From positions 40,228-104,227 of the forward strand of contig CAPQCU010000003.1 of the NCBI GenBank assembly GCA_948684385.1: a stretch of 64,000 nucleotides of DNA. Direction: 5' to 3'. The notes below the pieces were generated by a model. The model saw nothing but the letters and a program-made list of their open reading frames with translations, was not told the origin of the DNA and did not search any database. This DNA comes from an uncultured bacterium (GTDB lineage: Bacteria; Cyanobacteriota; Vampirovibrionia; Gastranaerophilales; Gastranaerophilaceae). The position numbers and the translations under genes are program-made. Shown piece after piece: positions 9,136 to 15,072 of the stretch. Each line of letters opens with the position of its first letter. The stretch's first letter is position 1.

Positions 9136-10233
9136 TTACTTAAACTGCTCATACAGCCAGCCTTTTTCTTCTAAAAACCTTAGAAGTGCCTGCCTGTTTT
9201 CCGGAACATCTGCTCTGGTTTTACCTTCCAGCCTTGTTTCGTCACCGTAAGTACCGTTGACTTTTTCTCCGATAATAATCCATTGCTCGGAAGTAACTTC
9301 CCAATCGTCACTGTCCCAGGGCTTTCCGGTAACGGATGTAACGATTTCTTTGTATTGCTGTACCTGTTCCGGTGTCATCATTTTAGAAGGTACAGTCTGA
9401 CCGTTTATTTTTACAGCTTTGCCGTTATCATCAACTTGATACGAATTTTCTGCCCAGCTTAAACGCGCTTTCATTTCACCGGCTGTGTATCTGCCGTTTT
9501 CTTTGAGATTTGACGGTGAAAATCCTGAAAACTCACAAATATCACCCCCGCAGCAAGCCTCTCCGTCTTCCGTGCTCATAAGTCTTGTGTAAGCATCAAG
9601 ATTTAGCTGCTGGTAAAAAGATGCGTCTTTTCCGTCACCTTCTTTAAACAACCATGTGTTAAGCTGTTTCATTTGTTCTTTTTTTATCTCAATTATTTGT
9701 TTTTGGCTTAACTCAACTCCATATTGCTCTTTTGCTATTTTTTTCAAATCTTCAATTTCGCCGTCAATCCATGCCTGTATGTCACTTTCGTTTACTTCCT
9801 GCATGTTGTACTTTTGTGCAAGCTCATTGTTTGACATTGCACCTTCAAGATATTTCCCGTTTGTATTACAAGTTTCCCAGCCTCGCCATTCGACATTACT
9901 TGCAAGCCCGTCTCTATTCCTGTCAACTTTAAACCATTTGTCAATTCCGCGTCGTGCAAAAAATTTCATTTGCTTCATACAGTAATTATTTTTTTCTTTA
10001 TCGGTTAAAATTCCGTCTTTGCCTGCTATATTTATAGCCATGTTGTATTCTTGTTCGGAAATAAATCCGTCTTTATTAAAGTCAAGTTCTTTAAAAATAC
10101 TTTTGGCGTTTGGATTATTCTTGACAAAATTTTCCTTATCGCATCCGCTCACGCCTTCCGGATTAAAATCTGTCTCGGAGTTTTTAATATATTTAAACTC
10201 CATCTTTAAGTTTCTTAAATCAATGTCACTCAT
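9136..10233 (-). CDS. EF-hand calcium-binding protein
   Basis: 365 residues. Two canonical EF-hand loops: D51-F-N53-K-D55-G-F57-I-S-E-Q-E62 and D104-R-N106-R-D108-G-L110...E115. A weaker DGILTDKE at ~73 and NSETDFNPEG near 18-27 suggest further degenerate hands. The rest is unrecognised and Trp/Glu-rich; no signal peptide or anchor is visible. It follows an 86-residue gene on the same strand with 8 bases between, so the two are probably one operon. Confidence 0.85.
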   Translation of the reverse strand: MSDIDLRNLKMEFKYIKNSETDFNPEGVSGCDKENFVKNNPNAKSIFKELDFNKDGFISEQEYNMAINIAGKDGILTDKEKNNYCMKQMKFFARRGIDKWFKVDRNRDGLASNVEWRGWETCNTNGKYLEGAMSNNELAQKYNMQEVNESDIQAWIDGEIEDLKKIAKEQYGVELSQKQIIEIKKEQMKQLNTWLFKEGDGKDASFYQQLNLDAYTRLMSTEDGEACCGGDICEFSGFSPSNLKENGRYTAGEMKARLSWAENSYQVDDNGKAVKINGQTVPSKMMTPEQVQQYKEIVTSVTGKPWDSDDWEVTSEQWIIIGEKVNGTYGDETRLEGKTRADVPENRQALLRFLEEKGWLYEQFK

Positions 10234-10241
10234 AATTTCTC

Positions 10242-10502
10242 CTAACCGAGATTATTTCTTGAAGGGAAGATACTGCTGTTCATAGCCTGATTATGCGCTT
10301 CGCTTTGCATTCCTGCAATTTCGCCCTCAATAACAGAGATTTCTCTAAGAATTTCACTTTTTTTATTAGGAGGGCAGTCAGGATGCTGTAAAATTCTTTT
10401 CTTTGCAGCAATTGCTCTTTTCTTGTCTTCAATCGTTTCAGTCTGTTCAGGAATACCTTTGTACTGCTGGTCAACAAAAGTACTAAAATCAACGGATGTC
10501 AT
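10242..10502 (-). CDS. Small hypothetical helical protein
   Basis: 86 residues, preceded by an AAAGGAG site, which decides this frame over an overlapping alternative. Mostly charged helix (IEDKKRAIAAKKRIL, KKSEILREISVIEGEIAGM), likely a coiled coil. No recognised family. It is the first gene of a two-gene operon with the EF-hand protein. Confidence 0.75.
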   Translation of the reverse strand: MTSVDFSTFVDQQYKGIPEQTETIEDKKRAIAAKKRILQHPDCPPNKKSEILREISVIEGEIAGMQSEAHNQAMNSSIFPSRNNLG

Positions 10503-10675
10503 AAAAACTCCTTTCTTTCGGGGTAATAGTTATAATAAGCCTAATATATCGCGTGAAATAATCTCAGTAGAATATATTATACTATATTATTGTCATACTA
10601 AGCTTAATTTGTCAAGTCATGTAATCTTACTAAAATCTTTATGTGTTATGAAAAAGATAGTATCCTGTTATTGAG

Positions 10676-10990
10676 ATGGGTGAAATTTCGAAAAAACTAG
10701 GATTGAGAATTAAGGAACTTCGCGAGAGGCAGGGACTTACACAGATGAAGCTTGCAGAAATTCTTAACATGGAAGTTTCTAATCTCTCTAAAATCGAGCG
10801 CGGAGTGCAAATTCCTAAAGAAGAAAGTCTTGAAAAACTTATTTCGGTTTTTGGGGTAGATGCCAGAGATTTGTTTGATTATGAACATTTTGCTGATAGA
10901 AAAATCTTGTTGGATAGAATAAAACAAATACTTGATAGCAGCGAAGACGAGAAACTTAAAAAATATTATCAAATATTGATAAATTTGTAG
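10676..10990 (+). CDS. XRE-family HTH transcriptional regulator
   Basis: 104 residues. An N-terminal helix-turn-helix of the Cro/C1 type spans ~8-62: LGLRIKELRERQGLTQMKLA, then MEVSNLSKIERG as the recognition part. The C-terminal ~40 residues are charged helix. It probably binds DNA as a dimer; targets unknown. Divergent from the EF-hand operon, so that operon may be a target (inference). A TAGTAT box ~13 bases before the ATG may be its -10. Confidence 0.88.
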   Translation: MGEISKKLGLRIKELRERQGLTQMKLAEILNMEVSNLSKIERGVQIPKEESLEKLISVFGVDARDLFDYEHFADRKILLDRIKQILDSSEDEKLKKYYQILINL

Positions 10991-11006
10991 TTTTACGTAT
11001 AGTCCA

Positions 11007-11061
11007 GTGTGAAAAGTCTTTTTGGTTACTTTTTCTGTAGAAAAAGTAACCCCCCTTGACG
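11007..11061 (+). repeat. Hairpin repeat, copy 1
   Basis: Perfect hairpin with arms GGTTACTTTTTCT (11024-11036) and AGAAAAAGTAACC (11039-11051), flanked by GTGAAAAGTCTTTTTG and CCCTTGACG. The same flanks surround a second hairpin at 13923-13973 whose stem bases differ in a compensatory way. Confidence 0.8.
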
Positions 11062-11127
11062 CAGGAGCATGTTTTGTATAGCATGAGGGCATAATAAGTA
11101 AAATAAGCTGAAAAAGGGAATAAAACA

Positions 11128-11280
11128 ATGAGACGTACACTAGAAGGAACAAAGATTAAAAGACAGCACGTTAGCGGATTTAGAGCAAGAATGGCTACTC
11201 CTGGCGGACAGGAAGTTTTGAACAGAAGACGTGCTAAAGGCAGACACCAAATAGCAATTTCAGGCAGCAAACGCGCTTAG
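11128..11280 (+). CDS. rpmH: 50S ribosomal protein L34
   Basis: 50 residues: MRRTLEGTKIKRQHVSGFRA, then RMATPGGQEVLNRRRAKGRH and a short tail. This is the basic, Arg-rich L34 with the conserved SGFRARM-TP-G-VL--RRAKGRH core and the cyanobacterial-type RTLEGT start (E. coli has KRTFQPS). It is part of the large ribosomal subunit. The ribosome site AAGGGA is modest. It is normally followed by rnpA, but here a repeat and a dCMP deaminase gene follow. Confidence 0.95.
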   Translation: MRRTLEGTKIKRQHVSGFRARMATPGGQEVLNRRRAKGRHQIAISGSKRA

Positions 11281-11359
11281 GGGTAGGGGTAAATGAAGAG
11301 GCTGGTAAGTCTCCCTACAAGCTTGGCGTCATTCAGAGGACGAAGTCCGAAGAATCTCC
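11281..11359 (+). repeat. GGGGTAAATG repeat copy 2 plus GTCATTC element
   Basis: Starts directly after the rpmH stop. The first part (GGGGTAAATGAAGAGGCTGG...CCCTACAAGCTT) matches the dispersed family. From 11325 it runs into GGCGTCATTCAGAGGACGAAG and TCCGAAGAATCTCC, which resembles the GTCATTC...GAAGAATCTC intergenic repeat I recall from many bacterial genomes. Confidence 0.7.
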
Positions 11360-11431
11360 GAAATTGAAAAGTTTTTAATAAAGAGAGCAGGTCTTTTTAA
11401 GGCGTGCTCTTTTTAAGCTCTGGAGGAAAAA

Positions 11432-11890
11432 ATGGCAATAAAATCCTGGACTGATTATTTTTTAGATTTAGCAAAAACCTGCTCGTCACGTTCTAATTGC
11501 TTGCGTGCTCAAGTCGGTGCAGTTATTGTCGGACAAGACAAAAAAATTAAAGCGACCGGTTACAATGGCACTCCGTCAGGAGTTGAATCTTGTTATGAAC
11601 GCGGTGAATGTTTCAGAATAAAGAACAATATTCCTTCAGGTACCTGTTACGAAACCTGCCGTTCAATTCATGCTGAGCAAAATGCGATTATTCAAGCGGG
11701 ACAAGACAGATGTACCGGCGCGTCAATGTATATTTACGGTCATAACTTCATTTGCATTCTATGCAAAAGATTTATTGTTCAATCAGGAATTGTCGATGTT
11801 TATTTGAAAAAAGATGACAACTCTCCAATTTTGCATGTTTCTGTTGAAGAAATAAAAAAAGAGTTGGAAAATCCTTGCTTACACACTTAA
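11432..11890 (+). CDS. dCMP deaminase family protein (ComEB-like)
   Basis: 152 residues. Zinc-dependent deaminase fold: catalytic H80-A-E82 in SIHAEQNAII, with Cys108 and Cys111 completing the zinc site (ICILCKRF; the usual PCxxC has Ile for Pro). It probably deaminates dCMP to dUMP for thymidylate supply. The insertion with CYERGECFRIKN and a second Cys pair is typical of the dCMP/ComEB branch. TGGAGG precedes the ATG at good spacing. The stop is 20 bases before the kinase start, but the kinase has its own promoter. Confidence 0.88.
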   Translation: MAIKSWTDYFLDLAKTCSSRSNCLRAQVGAVIVGQDKKIKATGYNGTPSGVESCYERGECFRIKNNIPSGTCYETCRSIHAEQNAIIQAGQDRCTGASMYIYGHNFICILCKRFIVQSGIVDVYLKKDDNSPILHVSVEEIKKELENPCLHT

Positions 11891-11903
11891 GAGATGTTAT
11901 AAT
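11875..11903 (+). promoter_or_regulatory. Promoter giving a leaderless kinase mRNA
   Basis: TTGCTT (11875-11880), 17-base spacer, TATAAT (11898-11903). The ATG of the kinase begins 6 bases after the -10 box, so the transcript would start at or next to the start codon. No Shine-Dalgarno site is present. Confidence 0.7.
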
Positions 11904-11909
11904 TTCGTT

Positions 11910-13769
11910 ATGGAAGCAGGTGCTCAAAACAAAGAGAAGAGTAAAAAGAAGGGGATGACTGCCCAAACCCGTTTGATACTTGCGGGATTGGCGGTTAGTA
12001 CTGCGTTTATTCTTGCTGCAGCCGGCTTTGCAACTTACAGCATTACCCAGAATATGAATACTGCTTACAAAAATTTTGCTCAGGTTCTTTCTAAAACTCT
12101 TGCGATTGAAGGAGTTGAAGTTACAAAAGAACTTCCGGAGTTAGCAAAATATGACGCATTAAGGTCTAATTCTATTTCGGTTTTAAAAAGTAATAATGAT
12201 ATTGCGTTTATTATTTTTAAAGACAACAAATCAAAAATTATTTATACAAGTAAAGATGATTATCCTGAACAGGCTGAAAGAGCAAGAATTACAGTAAGTT
12301 CGCCGATGATTGTGAAAAATTTGAGCGAATCTGTAAATGTTGGTTCTGTTACTGTAGGTTTGAGCGGAAATATTATTGACCGTGTTTCTGCAACTTCAAG
12401 AAATTCTCTTGCTCTTGTGTTTATTCTGGCATGGCTTGTTATTGTCGGAATTATTTATATGAACTCTTCAATTATTACCCGTGAGCTTCGTAAGCTTCAT
12501 CAAGGGGTAAAAAAGATTTCGACAGGCGAGTTCGGGTATATGATTGAAGATAAAGATGTAGATAGCGAAGTAAAAGAACTTTACAGCGCGTTTAACGATA
12601 TGTCCGAACGCTTGAGCCGTTATAACGAACAGACGATTGAAAGTTTGACTTTTGAAAGAAACAAGCTTGAGTCTGTTTTGATGAGTATTGTAAACGGTGT
12701 TGTTGTTTGTGATAACCATGACAAAGTAATTATGGTTAATAATTATGCAAAACGACTTTTGGAGGTTGAGGAAGAAGAAATCCTTCACACGCAAATCCAA
12801 AATTTCTGCGACTCCAGCGGGGAACTTTGTTTTGCTGATAAGATTACGCAGTTTAAAGATACTCCTCTTGATGATGAAGGAGCTCCTGTTCCATTCAATA
12901 TTGAAATTGACAAACGAATTCTTAAATGTCTGATTTCTCCGATGTTTACGCGTTCAAACGCTTACGTCGGTTATATTATCGTACTTATTGATGTTACAAA
13001 AGATGTTGAGATGGATCAGCTTCGTTCAAACTTTATTTCAAATGTTTCACACGAGCTTCGAACTCCTGTAACAGTTTTGAGAAGCTATATTGACACGCTT
13101 TATGGCTACGGAAACGATTTTGATTTCAATACTCAAAGAGAGTTTATCGGTGTAATGAATCAGGAAATTATCAGGCTTAATCGAATGGTCAATGATATTC
13201 TGGATTTCTCGCGTTACGAAGCTCAGAATGTCCGCATGGAAAAAACTAAGACTGATATTATTGAGATTGTAGAAGATGCAGTTAATCAGGTTCAGGTTCT
13301 TGCAAAAGAGCACGATTTAACTATTTCGATTATGCGAGAGCCGGATTTACCGCAAATTTTTGTAAACATAGACAGCATCTCACGCGCGTTTATGAATATT
13401 TTATCAAATGCGATTAAGTATTCTCCGGACGGAAAACGTATTAAAGTAAGGGTTGAGCGTTCACGTGACGGTGAGTATGTGGAAGTAAGCGTTGAAGATC
13501 AGGGTGCGGGAATTTCCGAGCAAGACCAGAAAAAAGTGTTTGACAGGTTTTACAGATGTGAAAACGCTACTCATACCGTAAAAGGTACAGGGCTTGGATT
13601 GCATCTTGTAAAAGTTACTGTTGAAAAACATCACAGCGGTCAGGTTTTTGTGGACTCAAAAATCGGAGAGGGTTCGACTTTCGGGTTCAGGCTGCCTATT
13701 AATTTACCTCAGGAAGAAATTGAGGAATATTTCCCGAAAAATCGTTTGCCTGCTGAAAGCGAGGGGTAA
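11910..13769 (+). CDS. Membrane sensor histidine kinase, NblS/Hik33-like
   Basis: 619 residues: TM1 ~22-45, periplasmic region ~46-165, TM2 ~167-187, HAMP ~188-240, PAS ~250-360, HisKA with phospho-acceptor His381 (NVSHELRTPVTVL), and an HATPase domain with N box NILSNAIKYS, G1 DQGAGIS, F box FDRFYR and G2 GTGLGLHL. The order TM-TM-HAMP-PAS-HisKA-HATPase matches cyanobacterial NblS, which controls stress responses with RpaB; orthology is inference. No response regulator is adjacent. The stop codon GGG TAA lies in a dispersed repeat. Confidence 0.92.
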   Translation: MEAGAQNKEKSKKKGMTAQTRLILAGLAVSTAFILAAAGFATYSITQNMNTAYKNFAQVLSKTLAIEGVEVTKELPELAKYDALRSNSISVLKSNNDIAFIIFKDNKSKIIYTSKDDYPEQAERARITVSSPMIVKNLSESVNVGSVTVGLSGNIIDRVSATSRNSLALVFILAWLVIVGIIYMNSSIITRELRKLHQGVKKISTGEFGYMIEDKDVDSEVKELYSAFNDMSERLSRYNEQTIESLTFERNKLESVLMSIVNGVVVCDNHDKVIMVNNYAKRLLEVEEEEILHTQIQNFCDSSGELCFADKITQFKDTPLDDEGAPVPFNIEIDKRILKCLISPMFTRSNAYVGYIIVLIDVTKDVEMDQLRSNFISNVSHELRTPVTVLRSYIDTLYGYGNDFDFNTQREFIGVMNQEIIRLNRMVNDILDFSRYEAQNVRMEKTKTDIIEIVEDAVNQVQVLAKEHDLTISIMREPDLPQIFVNIDSISRAFMNILSNAIKYSPDGKRIKVRVERSRDGEYVEVSVEDQGAGISEQDQKKVFDRFYRCENATHTVKGTGLGLHLVKVTVEKHHSGQVFVDSKIGEGSTFGFRLPINLPQEEIEEYFPKNRLPAESEG

Positions 13770-13825
13770 AGGGGTAAATGAAAGGGCTGGTAAGTTAGAC
13801 CTACAAGCCGGTAAGAATGGTGAAA
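13763..13825 (+). repeat. GGGGTAAATG-family repeat, copy 3
   Basis: Includes the kinase stop (GAG GGG TAA). GGCTGGTAAG and CCTACAAGCC form an imperfect 10-bp stem with a 5-base loop, then GGTAAGAATGG as in copy 1. Confidence 0.75.
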
Positions 13826-13827
13826 AA

Positions 13828-13877
13828 GGGGTAAATGTACCGGGTTGGTTTTGGGACTACTAGCCGGGCATCCTACG
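13828..13877 (+). repeat. GGGGTAAATG-family repeat, copy 4
   Basis: GGGGTAAATGTACCGGGTTGG, then TTTTGGGACTACTAGCCGGG. It matches the minus-strand copy at 24700 and the copy at 34461 (GGTYGGTTTTGRGACTAC). Confidence 0.75.
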
Positions 13878-13879
13878 GA

Positions 13880-13920
13880 AGGGGTAAATGCATTAAGCTT
13901 GTAAATATACTTATCAGCCC
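13880..13920 (-). repeat. GGGGTAAATG-family repeat, inverted part
   Basis: A further GGGGTAAATG at 13880 is followed by an inverted copy: read on the minus strand, 13920-13895 is GGGCTGATAAG...TACAAGCTT, matching the family core. Confidence 0.6.
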
Positions 13921-13922
13921 AA

Positions 13923-13973
13923 TGTGAAAAGTCTTTTTGCTGACTTTTTCTACAGAAAAAGTCAGCCCTTGAC
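13923..13973 (+). repeat. Hairpin repeat, copy 2
   Basis: Arms GCTGACTTTTTCT (13939-13951) and AGAAAAAGTCAGC (13954-13966) with the same flanks as copy 1. It overlaps the 3' end of the permease gene: the permease stop lies in the right arm and CCCTTGACG covers its last Val-Lys-Gly codons. Confidence 0.8.
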
Positions 13974-14807
13974 GGCGCCGTCGTTTTCGCCGGAGATAAA
14001 ATACCTTTGCATCGCTAAGAAGAAAATTATAATCGGAATGGTTGAAATTATTGAACCTGCTGCAATAAATCTCCAGTTAGATGAAAACATCCCCTGTAAG
14101 TTATTTATTCCTACAGGAAGCGTGTACATTGCGTCTTTAGTCAGCATAATGCTCGGCCAGAGAAACTCACCCCATGAGCCGATGAACGTAAACACTGCAA
14201 GCACGGCAAGGGTAGGCTTAACCATTGGAAGAACTACGCGGGTAAACATTTGAAACACATTACATCCGTCAACAATTGCAGCTTCTTCGACTTCTCTTGG
14301 CACTTTAAGAAATGCCTGACGCATTAAAAATATTCCGAAAGCACTAACTGCAAATGGCATTACAAGCCCGATATAGCCCATTACATTATTAACGCTGTCA
14401 ATCAGATGCAGTTTTAAAGTTATTATATAAACCGGGAGCATAATTGCTTGAAACGGTATCATAATTGTTGCAAGGATTGAAAAGAACACGATTTTCTTAC
14501 CTCTAAAGCTCATTCTTGCTAAAGGATAAGCAGCAAGAGATGAGAGAACAAGGTTTAGAATAACCGTAAGCGCAGCAACAATAACGCTGTTCCAAAAATA
14601 TCCCATAAAATTGACTTTACCCCAGACGTCAATATAGTTTGCCCATGTAAAATCAGATGGAATTAGTTGCGGAGGATACGCAAAAATGTCTTCTCCGAGT
14701 CCTTTGAGTGAAGTGGATGTCAGCCAGACAAACGGAAATATCGACAAAAGTGATGTCAGTATAAGTATTGAATGTATTGATGTTTTAGAAATTATTTTTT
14801 TTATCAT
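13962..14807 (-). CDS. ABC sugar transporter permease, MalG type (orphan)
   Basis: 281 residues from the ATG at 14807 (MIKKIIS); upstream starts would run into a structured RNA unit. Six membrane helices, with the EAA loop EEAAIVDG-CNVFQ at ~185-195 that docks on the ATPase, and the MalG-like C-terminus GAVKG. It would form the inner-membrane channel of a carbohydrate importer with a MalF partner, a binding protein and an MsmX-like ATPase, none of which is nearby. A second such orphan is at 37284. Substrate unknown. Confidence 0.9.
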   Translation of the reverse strand: MIKKIISKTSIHSILILTSLLSIFPFVWLTSTSLKGLGEDIFAYPPQLIPSDFTWANYIDVWGKVNFMGYFWNSVIVAALTVILNLVLSSLAAYPLARMSFRGKKIVFFSILATIMIPFQAIMLPVYIITLKLHLIDSVNNVMGYIGLVMPFAVSAFGIFLMRQAFLKVPREVEEAAIVDGCNVFQMFTRVVLPMVKPTLAVLAVFTFIGSWGEFLWPSIMLTKDAMYTLPVGINNLQGMFSSNWRFIAAGSIISTIPIIIFFLAMQRYFISGENDGAVKG

Positions 14808-14884
14808 GAGTTGAAAAGCCATGTTTGGTATGCTAAAATAAGAATACAAGCAAGGGTGACGCTAACACCCTTACTCGTGCCACA

Positions 14885-14959
14885 TTATAATATGGCTTTG
14901 AGTGTAAGAACTAATACAATTAAAAGTATTAGTTCTTTTTCGTTGATTTTAACAATCAT
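14885..14959 (-). CDS. 24-residue hydrophobic peptide (toxin-like), unit C
   Basis: Very short gene with a strong AAAGGAGG site 5 bases before the ATG at 14959. The peptide starts MIVKINEKEL, then a hydrophobic run of Ile/Leu/Val to residue 20, Lys21 and three more nonpolar residues: a single membrane helix. Its homologue at 29048 shares INEKEL (5-10) and Lys21. Hydrophobic peptides of this size with structured mRNA are typical of type I toxins (Ibs, AapA, TisB); toxicity here is inference. No known family recognised. Confidence 0.72.
   Translation of the reverse strand: MIVKINEKELILLIVLVLTLKAIL
14886..14940 (+). ncRNA. Candidate antisense RNA to unit C peptide
   Basis: On the plus strand a TATAAT (14886-14891) overlaps the peptide stop codon; no good -35 is seen. 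It is followed by a perfect 11-bp hairpin AGAACTAATAC/GTATTAGTTCT (14907-14917, 14926-14936) and TTTTT, a textbook intrinsic terminator lying inside the peptide gene. The RNA would be ~43 nt and antisense to the peptide gene. Confidence 0.55.
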
Positions 14960-15032
14960 TTCAACCTCCTTTCTGTTAGTCAAAATTTAGTTAAAATCTT
15001 TTGCTTGTATTCTTATTTCAATGTACAAGTTT

Positions 15033-15061
15033 ATTGTATCAAATTGATTTAATAAAATCAA
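15033..15061 (-). promoter_or_regulatory. Promoter of unit C
   Basis: Minus strand: TTGATT (15061-15056), 17-base spacer, TACAAT (15038-15033), about 7 bases before the 5' arm of the closing helix. It lies 12 bases beyond the AsmA gene stop. Confidence 0.7.
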
Positions 15062-15072
15062 TGCATTTTCAT

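Larger units (their letters stand above)
14836..15026 (-). other. Structured toxin-like mRNA unit C
   Basis: Predicted transcript of about 190 nt running leftward from ~15026. Its ends are complementary: 15018-15001 (AAATAAGAATACAAGCAA in the RNA) pairs perfectly over 18 bp with 14853-14836. The 3' part has a hairpin AAGGGTG/CACCCTT (14852-14858, 14866-14872). A leader strand ATTTTGAC (14986-14979) can pair with codons 3-5, GTTAAAAT (14953-14946), enclosing the ribosome site and start. Unit D has the same plan with covarying bases. Boundaries are inferred. Confidence 0.7.

Noticed and set aside
9656..9985. Plus-strand open frames inside the EF-hand gene
   Set aside because: Composition and lack of start signals show they are shadows of the minus-strand gene, whose EF-hand loops are intact.
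10697..11270. Minus-strand open frames opposite the XRE gene and rpmH
   Set aside because: They run antisense to two clear genes and have no family features or ribosome sites.
11325..11359. GGACGAAGTCC near rpmH as a hammerhead-ribozyme core
   Set aside because: No CUGAUGA core or three-stem arrangement can be drawn; it is better explained as an intergenic repeat.
14836..15018. 18-bp terminal inverted repeats of units C and D as MITE ends
   Set aside because: The promoter lies outside the repeats, and the two copies differ in the repeat sequence while keeping pairing. Transposase-recognised ends should be conserved in sequence, not only in pairing.
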